From the NCBI GenBank assembly GCA_900755895.1, contig CAAEIG010000051.1, positions 1 through 64,000 on the forward strand: a DNA stretch of 64,000 nucleotides. Reading direction: 5' to 3'. Positions 25,145-33,843 of the stretch are shown piece after piece. The notes under the pieces are model-generated. The model had not been told where the DNA came from. It saw only the letters and a list, made by a program, of their open reading frames with translations, and did not search any database. The stretch is from Clostridia bacterium. Its GTDB lineage: Bacteria; Bacillota; Clostridia; Oscillospirales; Acutalibacteraceae. The first letter of the stretch is position 1. Each line of letters starts with the position of its first letter. The translations under genes were made by a program, and so were the position numbers.

Positions 25145-27424
25145 TCAGATTGTATCCAGCTTCAGCTCTCCATCCTGAATGGACAGGCTCACCCCGGACA
25201 AGCTGCCCTCGCCCTTTTCCACCAGAAGCATGGCAAGTTTGTCCTCCACCATCCGGCGGATATTGTTCCGCAGGTCCCGAGCTCCGCTTTGTCCATGGAT
25301 GGACTTCTCCGCCAAGTACCCGCAGACCTCCTGGGTATAGCTGAGCTCCACGCCCTTCTCCTTCAAGGTCTTCACATATTCGTCCAGCATCAAGGCTGCG
25401 ATCTTCTTGTAATCCTCCACATCCAGCGGACGGAACACAATCACCTCGTCGATCCGGGCCAAAAATTCCGGCCGCAGGAATTCGCTGAGGGACTTCATCA
25501 CCTTTTCCCGGTTCATGTCCGCCGCAGTCTTGGCAAAGCCCAGGGAATTCTCCCGTTTGTCACTGCCTGCGTTGGAGGTCATCACAATCACTGTGTTCTC
25601 AAAGTTCACCGTCCGGCCGTGAGCGTCCGTGATACGCCCTTCATCCAGAATCTGCAACAGGATGTTCAGCACATCGGGATGGGCCTTCTCAATCTCGTCA
25701 AACAGCAGCACGGAATAGGGGCGGCGCCGGACCTTCTCCGTCAGCTGGCCCGCCTCGTCATAGCCCACATACCCGGGAGGGGAACCAATGATCTTGCTGA
25801 CTGAGTGCTTCTCCATATATTCAGACATATCCAGCCGCACCAGGGTTTCCGGCGTGTCAAACAGCTCTTGGGAGAGCACTCGCACCAGCTCGGTCTTACC
25901 AGTGCCTGTGGGACCCACAAAGATAAAGGACGCCGGGTGCCGCCGGGGACTGATCTGCACCCGGCTGCGGCGAATGGCCGCAGAGATGGCCTTCACAGCC
26001 TCATCCTGGCCGATGATGTGCTGCTCCAGCACCTCCTCCAGGTTGGCCAGCTTGGCCAGCTCGTTTTCCTGCACCCGAGAGGCCGGAATCCCCGTCCACA
26101 GCTCGATGACCTTGGCCACGTCCTGCTCTTCCACCTGGGCGAAGGCGCCTTCGTCCTCCAGGGTCTTCAGGCTCTTCTCCAGGGTGGCAATGCGGTAGTG
26201 GGTCTTCGCCAGCTCCTCATAGTCCACCTGGCTGCCGTCAGCGGGGTTGGAGAGATCCTGCTCCCGATTCCGCTCCTTGGTCAAGGTCAGCTGGGTGTCA
26301 TCATACTCTTCCAACTTCTTATTCCGCAGGGCTGCGCAGGCACAGGACTCGTCCAACAAGTCGATGGCCTTGTCCGGCAAATAGCGGTCATTGATATAGC
26401 GCTCCGCCAGCACCACCATCCGGCGGCACATCCCATCAGAAACCTTCACCCGATGGAAGGCCTCATAATATCCCTTGATACCCAAGAGGATCTCCGTGGC
26501 ATCTCCAATGGAGGGCTCCGCCACAGTCACCGGCTGGAACCGGCGCTCCAAGGCGGCATCCTTCTCAATGTATTTGCGGTATTCGTTAAAGGTGGTGGCA
26601 CCGATCACCTGGATCTCTCCACGGCTCAGAGCGGGCTTCAGAATATTGGCGGCATTCATGCTGCCCTCTGCATCACCGGTACCCACCAAGTTGTGGATCT
26701 CATCGATAAAGAGGATCACATTGCCGTCAGCCTTCACCTCGTCCACCAAACCCTTGATCCGGCTCTCAAACTGGCCCCGGAACTGAGTGCCCGCCACCAG
26801 GGCGGTCAGATCCAGCAACTGGATCTCCTTATCCCGCAGTCTGGCAGGGACCTCCCCTCGGGCAATCCGCAAAGCCAGACCTTCTGCCACGGCGGTCTTG
26901 CCCACGCCGGGCTCGCCGATCAAACAGGGGTTGTTCTTGGTCCGGCGGGAGAGGATCTGCACCACCCGCTGGATCTCTTTCTCTCGGCCGATGATGTTGT
27001 CCAGCTGTCCGGCCCGGGCCTTGGCTGTCAGGTCTGTGCAGAAGTTCTGAATGTGCTTGCGCTTCTTCTTGTGGAAGTTCTCCTTCTTCTGCTGGACACC
27101 GGCACCGTAGCCCCCGTTCTCACCGAGCTGGCCCCCAAGCATCTGGTCCACCGGCATGGTGGCCGCTCCGCCGGGAGTGAACAGAGCATCCTCTTCCTCG
27201 TCAGAGCCAGAGTCACTGTCCATATTCATCAGCTCAGTCATCTGTGCGGTAGCTGCTTCCAGCTCCTCATCGGTGATACCCATTTTTTCCATAATATCAT
27301 TCACCGGCTTGATGCCCAGCTCCTTAGCGCAGACAAGGCACAACCCCTGAGGGTCCTGCCCGCTGATGCCGTTGGAGACAAACACCACTGCCGGACGTTT
27401 TTTACAACGTGTACACATCAACAT
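25145..27424 (-). CDS. ClpE-like AAA+ unfoldase with N-terminal zinc finger
   Basis: 759 residues. Instead of the double ClpC N-domain it starts with a four-Cys zinc finger (Cys4, Cys7, Cys29, Cys32), as in ClpE, then an acidic stretch. Two AAA+ modules follow: the first with GEPGVGKT, FIDEIHNLVG and the Clp M-domain after it, the second with GPTGTGKT, LFDEIEKAHPDV and sensor SNAG. A UVR-like segment may be part of the middle domain. The role is ATP-driven unfolding of substrates for ClpP, or disaggregation under stress. The ATG at 27424 follows AAGGATGG. No CtsR heptad repeats were found upstream, so its regulation may differ from Bacillus clpE. ClpC is the closest alternative name. Confidence 0.9.
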   Translation of the reverse strand: MLMCTRCKKRPAVVFVSNGISGQDPQGLCLVCAKELGIKPVNDIMEKMGITDEELEAATAQMTELMNMDSDSGSDEEEDALFTPGGAATMPVDQMLGGQLGENGGYGAGVQQKKENFHKKKRKHIQNFCTDLTAKARAGQLDNIIGREKEIQRVVQILSRRTKNNPCLIGEPGVGKTAVAEGLALRIARGEVPARLRDKEIQLLDLTALVAGTQFRGQFESRIKGLVDEVKADGNVILFIDEIHNLVGTGDAEGSMNAANILKPALSRGEIQVIGATTFNEYRKYIEKDAALERRFQPVTVAEPSIGDATEILLGIKGYYEAFHRVKVSDGMCRRMVVLAERYINDRYLPDKAIDLLDESCACAALRNKKLEEYDDTQLTLTKERNREQDLSNPADGSQVDYEELAKTHYRIATLEKSLKTLEDEGAFAQVEEQDVAKVIELWTGIPASRVQENELAKLANLEEVLEQHIIGQDEAVKAISAAIRRSRVQISPRRHPASFIFVGPTGTGKTELVRVLSQELFDTPETLVRLDMSEYMEKHSVSKIIGSPPGYVGYDEAGQLTEKVRRRPYSVLLFDEIEKAHPDVLNILLQILDEGRITDAHGRTVNFENTVIVMTSNAGSDKRENSLGFAKTAADMNREKVMKSLSEFLRPEFLARIDEVIVFRPLDVEDYKKIAALMLDEYVKTLKEKGVELSYTQEVCGYLAEKSIHGQSGARDLRNNIRRMVEDKLAMLLVEKGEGSLSGVSLSIQDGELKLDTI

Positions 27425-27569
27425 GGTACATCCATCCTTTCCTTACAGGATTCTGCGGGACACAATCACTGGCCTGCAGGCTCCCCCTTTTTGCCGGAGG
27501 CCCATTCCTCCCAGCCCCGGAAGTTTATTATACCATTCAATCATTGCCGAATCATGAAGAAGTGATGAA

Positions 27570-27595
27570 GAAAAAACCGTCCTGCCCGGACGGTT
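27570..27595 (-). terminator. Intrinsic terminator after pgsA
   Basis: ACCGTCC and GGACGGT arms around GGGCA, then a T6 run on the minus strand. Confidence 0.85.
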
Positions 27596-27601
27596 CCTGG
27601 T

Positions 27602-28249
27602 TCAACGGCCTCCGTGCTTTTCCCGCACCGTCTTTGCGCGGATCTCATCCGTCAAGGACAGCTCATACCGACTGTCGTTGGAACGCAGGATGGTGAGAAA
27701 AATCTGAAAGTACCGCACTGCCGAATAAATCATCATGGCTGCTGTCAAACCCAGCAGCACATAGGAAATCACCTGGAATGCCAGTCCTTCCACATGGAGG
27801 AACCCGTCCATCACCACAATCAATGCCACAGAGGCGTAAAACATCACAGTGGCTACCTTGCCATACCACTGAGCAGCACAAGGACGCTTTTTCTTTTTCA
27901 GCAATCCAATGGCACAGCAGAGCATCACCAGCTCCTTGACAATAAACACCAGCAGCACCGGACCGATCACCGGGAACCTCATGGCCAAGCACAGAGCCAC
28001 AACCCCCTGGGTCAGCTTGTCCGCCAGAGGATCCAGCATCTTTCCCAACTCAGTCACCTGGTTCAGCTTTCGGGCAATGAAGCCATCCACACAATCGGTC
28101 AGCCCGGAAAGCACCAAAAGCCCCACAGCAAGTGGCAGCCTGTCCTGCAAAAAGCTCCAGGCGAAAAAGGGAATAATCAAGATCCGCACCACCGAAAGGG
28201 CGTTGGGAATCGTCAAATTTTGATTGATGGGCTTCTTTTGCTGGGACAT
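27602..28249 (-). CDS. pgsA: CDP-alcohol phosphatidyltransferase, PgsA-like
   Basis: An integral membrane enzyme of 215 residues with about five or six membrane segments. It carries the full CDP-alcohol phosphotransferase signature D-G-x2-A-R-x8-G-x3-D-x3-D, seen in VDGFIARKLNQVTELGKMLDPLADK (about residues 54-77). Most likely it makes phosphatidylglycerol phosphate from CDP-diacylglycerol and glycerol-3-phosphate, the committed step to anionic phospholipids. A different acceptor alcohol cannot be ruled out from the motif alone. The C-terminal 25 residues are hydrophilic and longer than in the shortest PgsA proteins. It lies 97 bases downstream of a CvpA-family gene and before a terminator. 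Confidence 0.88.
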   Translation of the reverse strand: MSQQKKPINQNLTIPNALSVVRILIIPFFAWSFLQDRLPLAVGLLVLSGLTDCVDGFIARKLNQVTELGKMLDPLADKLTQGVVALCLAMRFPVIGPVLLVFIVKELVMLCCAIGLLKKKKRPCAAQWYGKVATVMFYASVALIVVMDGFLHVEGLAFQVISYVLLGLTAAMMIYSAVRYFQIFLTILRSNDSRYELSLTDEIRAKTVREKHGGR

Positions 28250-28346
28250 TGGGAATTCCTATCCTTCCTCTTTACATTCTATGTCTAGCTTTTTCTATAG
28301 CTCCCTTTTACATTAGCGGGAAATGATCAAATAATCTCCTACAGGT

Positions 28347-29045
28347 TCACTGGAACATGATGCCCAAAGGATTCCAGCTGACGATGAGCCCAGCCACGTA
28401 TGACTGACGCAGAGCATTCTCCACCTGCGCTTGCGCGTCCGCAGCCAGCATGGGGGTGAACACCTCCACCGCTGCCAGAACAATCCAAATGGATACCACT
28501 GCCAACAACAGTCCAAACACTCCGCCCAGCAAGCCGTTCAGTCCATTGAGCAAGGGCAAATGGAACGCCATGGACAGGGCATTGGATGCAATGCGCACCA
28601 GCACCATGAACAGGCAAAACAGCACAATCACAGCCAGAACCTTCAAAAAGCTCACAAAAACAGGAGACAACGCATCGGCAATCAACTCAGCCGCCTGACC
28701 GGACTGCCCGGCCATAGCCTCTGTCACACTGGCCGCATTGACGCCGGCCTGATCCAGGGCCCGAAGGAGGAACTCAGGCAGGGTGGAAAAGACGCTCTGC
28801 ACAGCGGTATAGGTGTCACCATTGCCAAGGTTTGCCAAGGACTCTCCCACACGTTCCACCAAGGCCGGCCGAAACAGCGCATCAAATACCCATTGAGCCA
28901 CGGCACCTCCCAAAAGAGCAGCCAAGCAAGCCGCGATGACAGCACCAAGAAAATGTGCCGCAGAGCGGATCAATCCCCGATGGGCTCCCACTGCCACAAA
29001 TATCACGCACACCAAAGCCAGCACAATATCCAATGTGATTCCCAT
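28347..29045 (-). CDS. CvpA family membrane protein
   Basis: A protein of 232 residues with a CvpA-like N-terminal half: four membrane segments, the early D-(I/L)-x-L motif and the G-x-x-R-G-(L/F) turn (VGAHRGLIRSAAHFLG) and, later, NGLNGLLGGVFGLL, the typical N-x-x-x-G-x-x-x-G segment before the last helix. An insertion between helices, residues about 60-120, contains a soluble Ala- and Gly-rich stretch. CvpA proteins were first linked to colicin V export and purF polarity, and more recently to envelope integrity; the biochemical role is unknown. The ribosome-binding site (AGGGGGG) is weak. Confidence 0.82.
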   Translation of the reverse strand: MGITLDIVLALVCVIFVAVGAHRGLIRSAAHFLGAVIAACLAALLGGAVAQWVFDALFRPALVERVGESLANLGNGDTYTAVQSVFSTLPEFLLRALDQAGVNAASVTEAMAGQSGQAAELIADALSPVFVSFLKVLAVIVLFCLFMVLVRIASNALSMAFHLPLLNGLNGLLGGVFGLLLAVVSIWIVLAAVEVFTPMLAADAQAQVENALRQSYVAGLIVSWNPLGIMFQ

Positions 29046-29150
29046 GAGGACCCCCCTCTCCGATTTTTGCCGCTATCAGATAATATAGCACAATCCCCGG
29101 ATTTCCACAAGCCCCACACTTCTTACAGAAAACTTAAACCTGGATTTTTC

Positions 29151-29179
29151 TTGAAAATTCCCAGCCAGCGGCCTATAAT
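29151..29179 (+). promoter_or_regulatory. Promoter of the flavodoxin-ferredoxin gene
   Basis: TTGAAA (29151-29156), a 17-base spacer and TATAAT (29174-29179), leaving a leader of about 95 nt. Confidence 0.75.
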
Positions 29180-29280
29180 CAGGATATGCAGATAGGAAGT
29201 TTTCACACAATTTACCCCTGTCAGCCACCTTGGGACCAACCAAGGCACATGGCGCGGGGATCCAGAAAGGGATGGATTCT

Positions 29281-30036
29281 ATGGCAATTTACGCCGCTGT
29301 TTTTTCGCCCACTAGCACCTCTCGAATGGGCGCTTGGGCAATGGCCTCCGCATTGGGGGACACCGTTCTCGTGGACGTGACCTGCGCTCCGGCGCAGCCC
29401 ACCCAGTTTACCTCTGAGGACCTGGTGATCTTCGGTGTACCTGTTTACGGTGGCCGGGTATTCCAAGGCGCTTTGGAGCGTCTTTCCCCCCTGCAGGGGG
29501 ACAACACGCCCTGCATCATTACCGTCACCTATGGCAACCGGGACTTTGACGACGCCTTAGTTGAGCTCTTTGACTTCTGCAAGGAACACGGTTTTCTCCC
29601 CTTTGCCGGAGCCGCTTTGATCGGCGAGCACACCTACGGCACCATTCAGGTGGGCCGGCCCAACCAGGAGGATCTGCAGCAGGATGCCGCTTTCGCTCTG
29701 GAAGCTTGGGACGACTGGAACGCCGACTGGCAGGAATTCACTCCCCCGGGCAACCGTCCCTATCAGGAGGGCGGCAAGGGAGGCAGCTTCGTCCCCCAAA
29801 CCAAGGAGTCCTGTGTGCACTGCGGTCTGTGCGTCAAGCAATGTCCCATGGGGGCTATTGACCAGGATTGCGTCACGGTGGATCCCGACAAGTGTATTGC
29901 CTGCTTCCGGTGCGTCAAATCCTGCCCCAAACAGGCTAAGGGAGTTTTCACTCCGGAGTACGAAGGCTTTGCCGCCGCTTTTTCCGAGAAGCTCAAGGAG
30001 CCCAAGGAAAACCGGTACTTCCTCCCCAGACAATAA
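29281..30036 (+). CDS. EFR1-type protein: flavodoxin-like domain plus 2x[4Fe-4S] ferredoxin
   Basis: 252 residues. Residues 1-150 resemble a flavodoxin fold: a first-strand FSPTSTSRMGAWAMA loop for the FMN phosphate, then VPVYGGRVF and VTYGNRDFDDALVEL. Residues about 175-220 are a bacterial two-cluster ferredoxin with CVHCGLCVKQCPMGAI and CIACFRCVKSCP, both complete CX2CX2CX3C motifs. Proteins of this make-up are common in anaerobic Firmicutes and probably move electrons between flavin and Fe-S partners; the partner here is unknown. I chose the ATG at 29281, as AAAGGG lies at suitable distance; an ATG at 29272 is too close to it. A single-gene unit with promoter and terminator. Confidence 0.87.
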   Translation: MAIYAAVFSPTSTSRMGAWAMASALGDTVLVDVTCAPAQPTQFTSEDLVIFGVPVYGGRVFQGALERLSPLQGDNTPCIITVTYGNRDFDDALVELFDFCKEHGFLPFAGAALIGEHTYGTIQVGRPNQEDLQQDAAFALEAWDDWNADWQEFTPPGNRPYQEGGKGGSFVPQTKESCVHCGLCVKQCPMGAIDQDCVTVDPDKCIACFRCVKSCPKQAKGVFTPEYEGFAAAFSEKLKEPKENRYFLPRQ

Positions 30037-30042
30037 ATACGG

Positions 30043-30073
30043 AAAAAGGCGGGCTTCATGCCCGCCTTTTTTT
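30043..30073 (+). terminator. Bidirectional intrinsic terminator
   Basis: AAAAAGGCGGGC and GCCCGCCTTTTTTT arms with a 5-base loop. It separates two convergent genes and should stop both. Confidence 0.9.
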
Positions 30074-30081
30074 CATTATGA

Positions 30082-31356
30082 TTATCCCATCTGTACCCGG
30101 CGAATCTCACTGACTCCCAGCACATAGCCCAAGCTCTCACTGGAAAGGGCTATGCTCTTGGCATCGCTGCCCACATCTGCCCTGGCCAGCTCCTGACCGG
30201 TGGAGGCGTCATAGAGCACCAGCTCTTGGCCCATCAGCGTCCCGACGGAGCCTCCGGAAACCGCCAAGCAGGTCACGCGCTCCTCTGTCTGGATCTCCAC
30301 GGGCTCCTCCATGTTTCGGAACACCAGCACTGTACAGGCTCCGGCATGCTCGTAGGAGGAAACAGACAAGTAGAGATTCCCGCTAGAGAACATCTGAGCT
30401 GTGGGGGTTTTCCCCTGATAGCTGTATTCCGAAAATGCAAAATCCGAGGAACGCGCCCGCAGCAGGACACTGTCACCCACTGCGTAAAGAAGGCCGTTTT
30501 CCCCCCAGTAGGCAGAAAACAACAGATTGTCCGCAGTTTCATACTCCCCAACTGGCGTGGTGCTGTTCAAATCCAGCACCGTCACCTTGGACACCAACTG
30601 TCCGCCCTGACTGCGGACGGTACAGACCATCGCTTTGGTTCCGTCGCTGTTGAGCGCCAAGGCGGTCACATAGTCGCTGGAAAAATTGTAGGTATACTGC
30701 ACCTCTCCGGTGGCGAGATAGACGGTCACGTCACTGGCGCCGTCCTCACCTCGGGTGGCCAGGGCATACCTGCCGTCCGCAGAGATAGCCCCTGCTAGGA
30801 TATCCTTCTGGGTGGAACTGTCAATCTTCACCTCAGTGCCGGACACCACCATATATCCGGTGCTGTTCTGGTTATAGAGCAGGTAATTTCCCGAGGCTTC
30901 CCGAAGAATGGGCTGGTTGAAACTGTGCCGCTGGGAGAAAATCTCCTGCCCGGAAGAGCCTAAAATGGTCAGGGAGGTGTCGCTGAGAACCGCCACACCG
31001 CCGTCCGCTGCCATGAAATTGCTGGCCGTCACATTGGAGCCTGTAATCCCCACAGGGTATCCGTCACCGCTGCCACTGCCAGTCACCTGCACCTGAATCC
31101 AATTCCACACACTCTGGGGAGTCAGGTTGTCCCGATTGACCCACAGCGCCAAACCCAACACCAACACCAGCAGCACCACCGCCGCCCGGTAAAAGGCCTT
31201 GGGAGCCTTTCGGTCTTCCCGCTTTTTCTCCGAGGAGGAGGGATCACCTTCATATTCGATGGACGCTTGGGGCTCCTGGTCCGGGGTATTCTTGGGAAGG
31301 TGATCCTTCAACTGGATTACCTTCCGGCCTTCCCGTTTGCCTCTGTGCTTCGCCAT
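30082..31356 (-). CDS. DUF5711 family membrane-anchored beta-propeller protein
   Basis: 424 residues. A charged cytoplasmic N-terminus (residues 1-50, Lys/Arg/Glu-rich) is followed by one membrane segment (AFYRAAVVLLVLVLGLALWV). An extracytoplasmic domain of repeated beta strands follows, reading like a WD/quinoprotein-type propeller (repeats of G-x-Y-x-L-x-T and S-D-G-x-x-A). This fits the DUF5711 family of Clostridia. Function unknown. The gene follows truA by 30 bases at the end of the ecf-truA run and may be cotranscribed. I chose the ATG at 31356 after AAAGGGGGAG; a GTG at 31365 lies too close to it. Confidence 0.8.
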   Translation of the reverse strand: MAKHRGKREGRKVIQLKDHLPKNTPDQEPQASIEYEGDPSSSEKKREDRKAPKAFYRAAVVLLVLVLGLALWVNRDNLTPQSVWNWIQVQVTGSGSGDGYPVGITGSNVTASNFMAADGGVAVLSDTSLTILGSSGQEIFSQRHSFNQPILREASGNYLLYNQNSTGYMVVSGTEVKIDSSTQKDILAGAISADGRYALATRGEDGASDVTVYLATGEVQYTYNFSSDYVTALALNSDGTKAMVCTVRSQGGQLVSKVTVLDLNSTTPVGEYETADNLLFSAYWGENGLLYAVGDSVLLRARSSDFAFSEYSYQGKTPTAQMFSSGNLYLSVSSYEHAGACTVLVFRNMEEPVEIQTEERVTCLAVSGGSVGTLMGQELVLYDASTGQELARADVGSDAKSIALSSESLGYVLGVSEIRRVQMG

Positions 31357-31386
31357 TGGTCGCACTCCCCCTTTCAGGATTTCCGA

Positions 31387-32130
31387 TCAGTCATAAAACA
31401 CCCGGTTCAAATACAATCCGCAGGCCGGGGCGGTAGGCCCGGCGGCCTTTCGGTCCTTGGCCTCCAGGATCCCGGGGATGTCCTCCGGGGTAAATTTCCC
31501 CTGCTGCACCCGCAGCAGGGTCCCCACCATGATCCGCACCATGTTGTAAAGGAATCCGTCCGCCGCCACGGTGAAGGTCACCAGATCCCCCACCCGCTCC
31601 ACTTTGGAGGTGAACACAGTGCGGGTCAGATCCCCCTTCTCCCGGCGGTCCAGCGTACAAAAAGAGGAAAAATCGTGAGCACCCAAATAGTGGACTGCCG
31701 CCCGGTTGAGCAATTCCTCGTCAATGGGGTACCAGTAGTGCAGAGCCCGGCCCTTCAAAAAGGGATCCCGCACCGGATGGTTCCAAATCTGATAGACATA
31801 CTCCTTCCCCTTGCAGGAGTACCGGGCGTGAAAATCCAGGGGCACCTGCTCCACAGACCGCACCGCCACGTCCTCGGGCAAGTAGTGGTTCAGCGCCGCC
31901 AACAGCCGTTCCGGCGCAATGGGGCTCTCGGTCTTCAGGCTGACGCAGAACTCCCGGGCGTGGACCCCGGTATCCGTTCGGGAGCAGGCTTTGATGTCCT
32001 CGGTGAGGCCAGTGATCTTCTGCAACGCCTCTTGGAACACCTGCTGAACCGTCAGGGCGTTGTCCTGAATTTGCCACCCGTGATAGGCCGCCCCATCATA
32101 GGAGAGCTTGATGAGAAAATTCCGTTCCAT
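31387..32130 (-). CDS. truA: tRNA pseudouridine(38-40) synthase TruA
   Basis: 247 residues, the usual TruA length. It isomerises uridines 38-40 in tRNA anticodon stems. The catalytic Asp is in CSRTDTGVHA (about residue 52). Other family motifs are YDGAAYHGWQ near the N-terminus, ARYSCKGKEYVYQI, GAHDFSSFC and GFLYNMVRIMVGTLL. The gene lies directly after ecfT, a very common Firmicute arrangement (ecfA1-ecfA2-ecfT-truA). The start ATG at 32130 is used by homology of the first residues; GTG at 32136 is an alternative given GAGGTG just upstream. Confidence 0.95.
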   Translation of the reverse strand: MERNFLIKLSYDGAAYHGWQIQDNALTVQQVFQEALQKITGLTEDIKACSRTDTGVHAREFCVSLKTESPIAPERLLAALNHYLPEDVAVRSVEQVPLDFHARYSCKGKEYVYQIWNHPVRDPFLKGRALHYWYPIDEELLNRAAVHYLGAHDFSSFCTLDRREKGDLTRTVFTSKVERVGDLVTFTVAADGFLYNMVRIMVGTLLRVQQGKFTPEDIPGILEAKDRKAAGPTAPACGLYLNRVFYD

Positions 32131-32137
32131 GGGCACC

Positions 32138-32956
32138 TCACACTCTGCCCACAGGGGGGATCACCGTATTCAACAACACAAACACAGCCAAAATCCCCAG
32201 GCTGGCCGCCAACACGGACCAGTCCACCCCACCAAAGTGAAGCTGCTTCATCTTGGTGCGGCCTTCGCCGCCGTGATAGCAGCGGCTCTCCATGGCAGTG
32301 GCCAAGTCAAAGGCCCGGCGGAATGCCGACACAAACAGGGGAATCAGCACCGGCACCAGGGCGCGGATGCGCTGGGTCAAACCGCCGCTCTCCATATCAG
32401 CGCCCCGAGCCTTCTGGGCGGACATGATCTTGTCCGTCTCCTCCAACAGGGTGGGCACAAACCGCAGAGCGATGGTCATCATCATGGCAAACTCATGCAC
32501 CGGCACCCGGAGCTTTGCCAAGGGCTTCAAGAGGCGCTCGATGGCATCGGTCAGCTGGGTGGGCGACGTGGTGAAGGTCAGCACGGAACTGGCCAAAATC
32601 AGGGCGATGATCCGCACCGAGACAAAGATGCAGTTTAAAATACCATTTGTGGTGATCTTGAAAATTCCCCACTGCCACAGTGGCTCCCCAGTGCCGTAAA
32701 AGATGTTCAGCACACCGGTAAAAACCACCAGGAACAAAATGGGTTTCAAGCTCTTGAGGTAGAGCTTCAAGGGGATCAAGGACAAGGCCATGCCCAGTCC
32801 AATGTACACCAGCGCCAAGGCCAAGGTGGCAAAGTTCCCCGCCGCGAACAGCAGCACAATGGCGTAAATCACCAGGCAAATCTTCAGCCTGGGATCCGCC
32901 CGGTGCATGGGGGAGTGCTTGGGAAAATACTGGCCCAATGTGATGTCAGAGATCAT
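32138..32956 (-). CDS. ecfT: Energy-coupling factor transporter transmembrane protein EcfT
   Basis: 272 residues with five or six membrane segments. It joins the two EcfA ATPases to exchangeable substrate-binding S-components, driving uptake of vitamins and other micronutrients. The N-terminal GQYFPKHSPMHRADPRLKI is typical. The two Ala-Arg-Gly coupling motifs on the long cytoplasmic helices are present as ARG (AQKARGADME) and a second, altered one reading ESRCYHGGEGRTKM. The ATG overlaps the stop of ecfA2 by four bases. The S-components are not in the window, as expected for a shared group II ECF module. Confidence 0.94.
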   Translation of the reverse strand: MISDITLGQYFPKHSPMHRADPRLKICLVIYAIVLLFAAGNFATLALALVYIGLGMALSLIPLKLYLKSLKPILFLVVFTGVLNIFYGTGEPLWQWGIFKITTNGILNCIFVSVRIIALILASSVLTFTTSPTQLTDAIERLLKPLAKLRVPVHEFAMMMTIALRFVPTLLEETDKIMSAQKARGADMESGGLTQRIRALVPVLIPLFVSAFRRAFDLATAMESRCYHGGEGRTKMKQLHFGGVDWSVLAASLGILAVFVLLNTVIPPVGRV

Positions 32957-33819
32957 CGCAGCTCCTCCTTCCGCTTCAAAATGGGGATCAACTGGTGCAG
33001 GGCGTCATCCACAGTCAAGGTGGAGGGATCCACCGGAAGCCCCATTCGTCCCAGCTCCTGGATTATCTTTGTGATCTGGGGCACCCGCAGGCCCATGGCC
33101 TCCAGCTCGTCCCCTCGGGCAAAGACCTTTTTCGTCTCATCCAGCATGGCTGCATGACTGTGGTTCATCACCAGGATCCTGTCGGCGGTGCGGCCGATAT
33201 CCTCCATGCTGTGGGACACCAACAGCACTGTGTTCCCCCGGGTCTTGTGGTACTGGGTGATCTGCGCCAGCAGCACATCCCGGCCACGGGGGTCCAGTCC
33301 GGCGGTGGGCTCGTCCAGAATCAGCACATCCGGGTCCATGGCAATGACCCCGGCAATGGCCGCCCGACGCTTCTCACCGCCGGAGAGCTCAAAGGGGGAT
33401 TTCTCCAAAAGAGCCTCCTTCAGCCCGGTGAAGTGAGCTGCCTCCCGGGCGCGCTCTTCGGCCTCCTTGTCGGAGAGCCCCATGTTCTTGGGGCCGAACA
33501 TGATGTCCTTCAGCACGGTCTCCTCAAAGAGCTGGTACTCCGGATACTGAAACACCATGCCCACCTTAAAACGCACCTGCCGGATCTTCTTGGGCTGAGC
33601 CCAGATGTCCACACCATCCAGCAGCACCTGACCGGAGGTGGGCCGCAGCAGACCGTTGAGCATCTGGATCAAGGTGGATTTTCCGCTACCCGTGTGGCCG
33701 ATCACACCCAGGAACTCCCCTTTTTCGATCTGGATGGACACGTTGTCCACAGCGGTCTTTTCAAAGGGCGTACCTGGACTGTACCGGTACCCTAATTCCC
33801 TCGTCTCGATGATCGCCAA
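32953..33819 (-). CDS. ecfA2: ECF transporter ATPase EcfA2
   Basis: 288 residues, second ATPase of the ECF heterodimer. It has Walker A GHTGSGKST, the Q-loop QYPEYQLFEETV (the YPE-x-QLF form is typical of EcfA2), signature LSGGEKRR, Walker B VLILDEPTAGLD and the switch His in LLVSHSMEDI. It energises vitamin uptake through EcfT. It begins 24 bases after ecfA1 ends and overlaps ecfT. The C-terminal helical extension (residues about 235-288) is the domain through which the two EcfA subunits contact each other. Confidence 0.95.
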   Translation of the reverse strand: MAIIETRELGYRYSPGTPFEKTAVDNVSIQIEKGEFLGVIGHTGSGKSTLIQMLNGLLRPTSGQVLLDGVDIWAQPKKIRQVRFKVGMVFQYPEYQLFEETVLKDIMFGPKNMGLSDKEAEERAREAAHFTGLKEALLEKSPFELSGGEKRRAAIAGVIAMDPDVLILDEPTAGLDPRGRDVLLAQITQYHKTRGNTVLLVSHSMEDIGRTADRILVMNHSHAAMLDETKKVFARGDELEAMGLRVPQITKIIQELGRMGLPVDPSTLTVDDALHQLIPILKRKEELR

Positions 33820-33843
33820 AATTCGTTTCCCCTTTCCCAGGAC

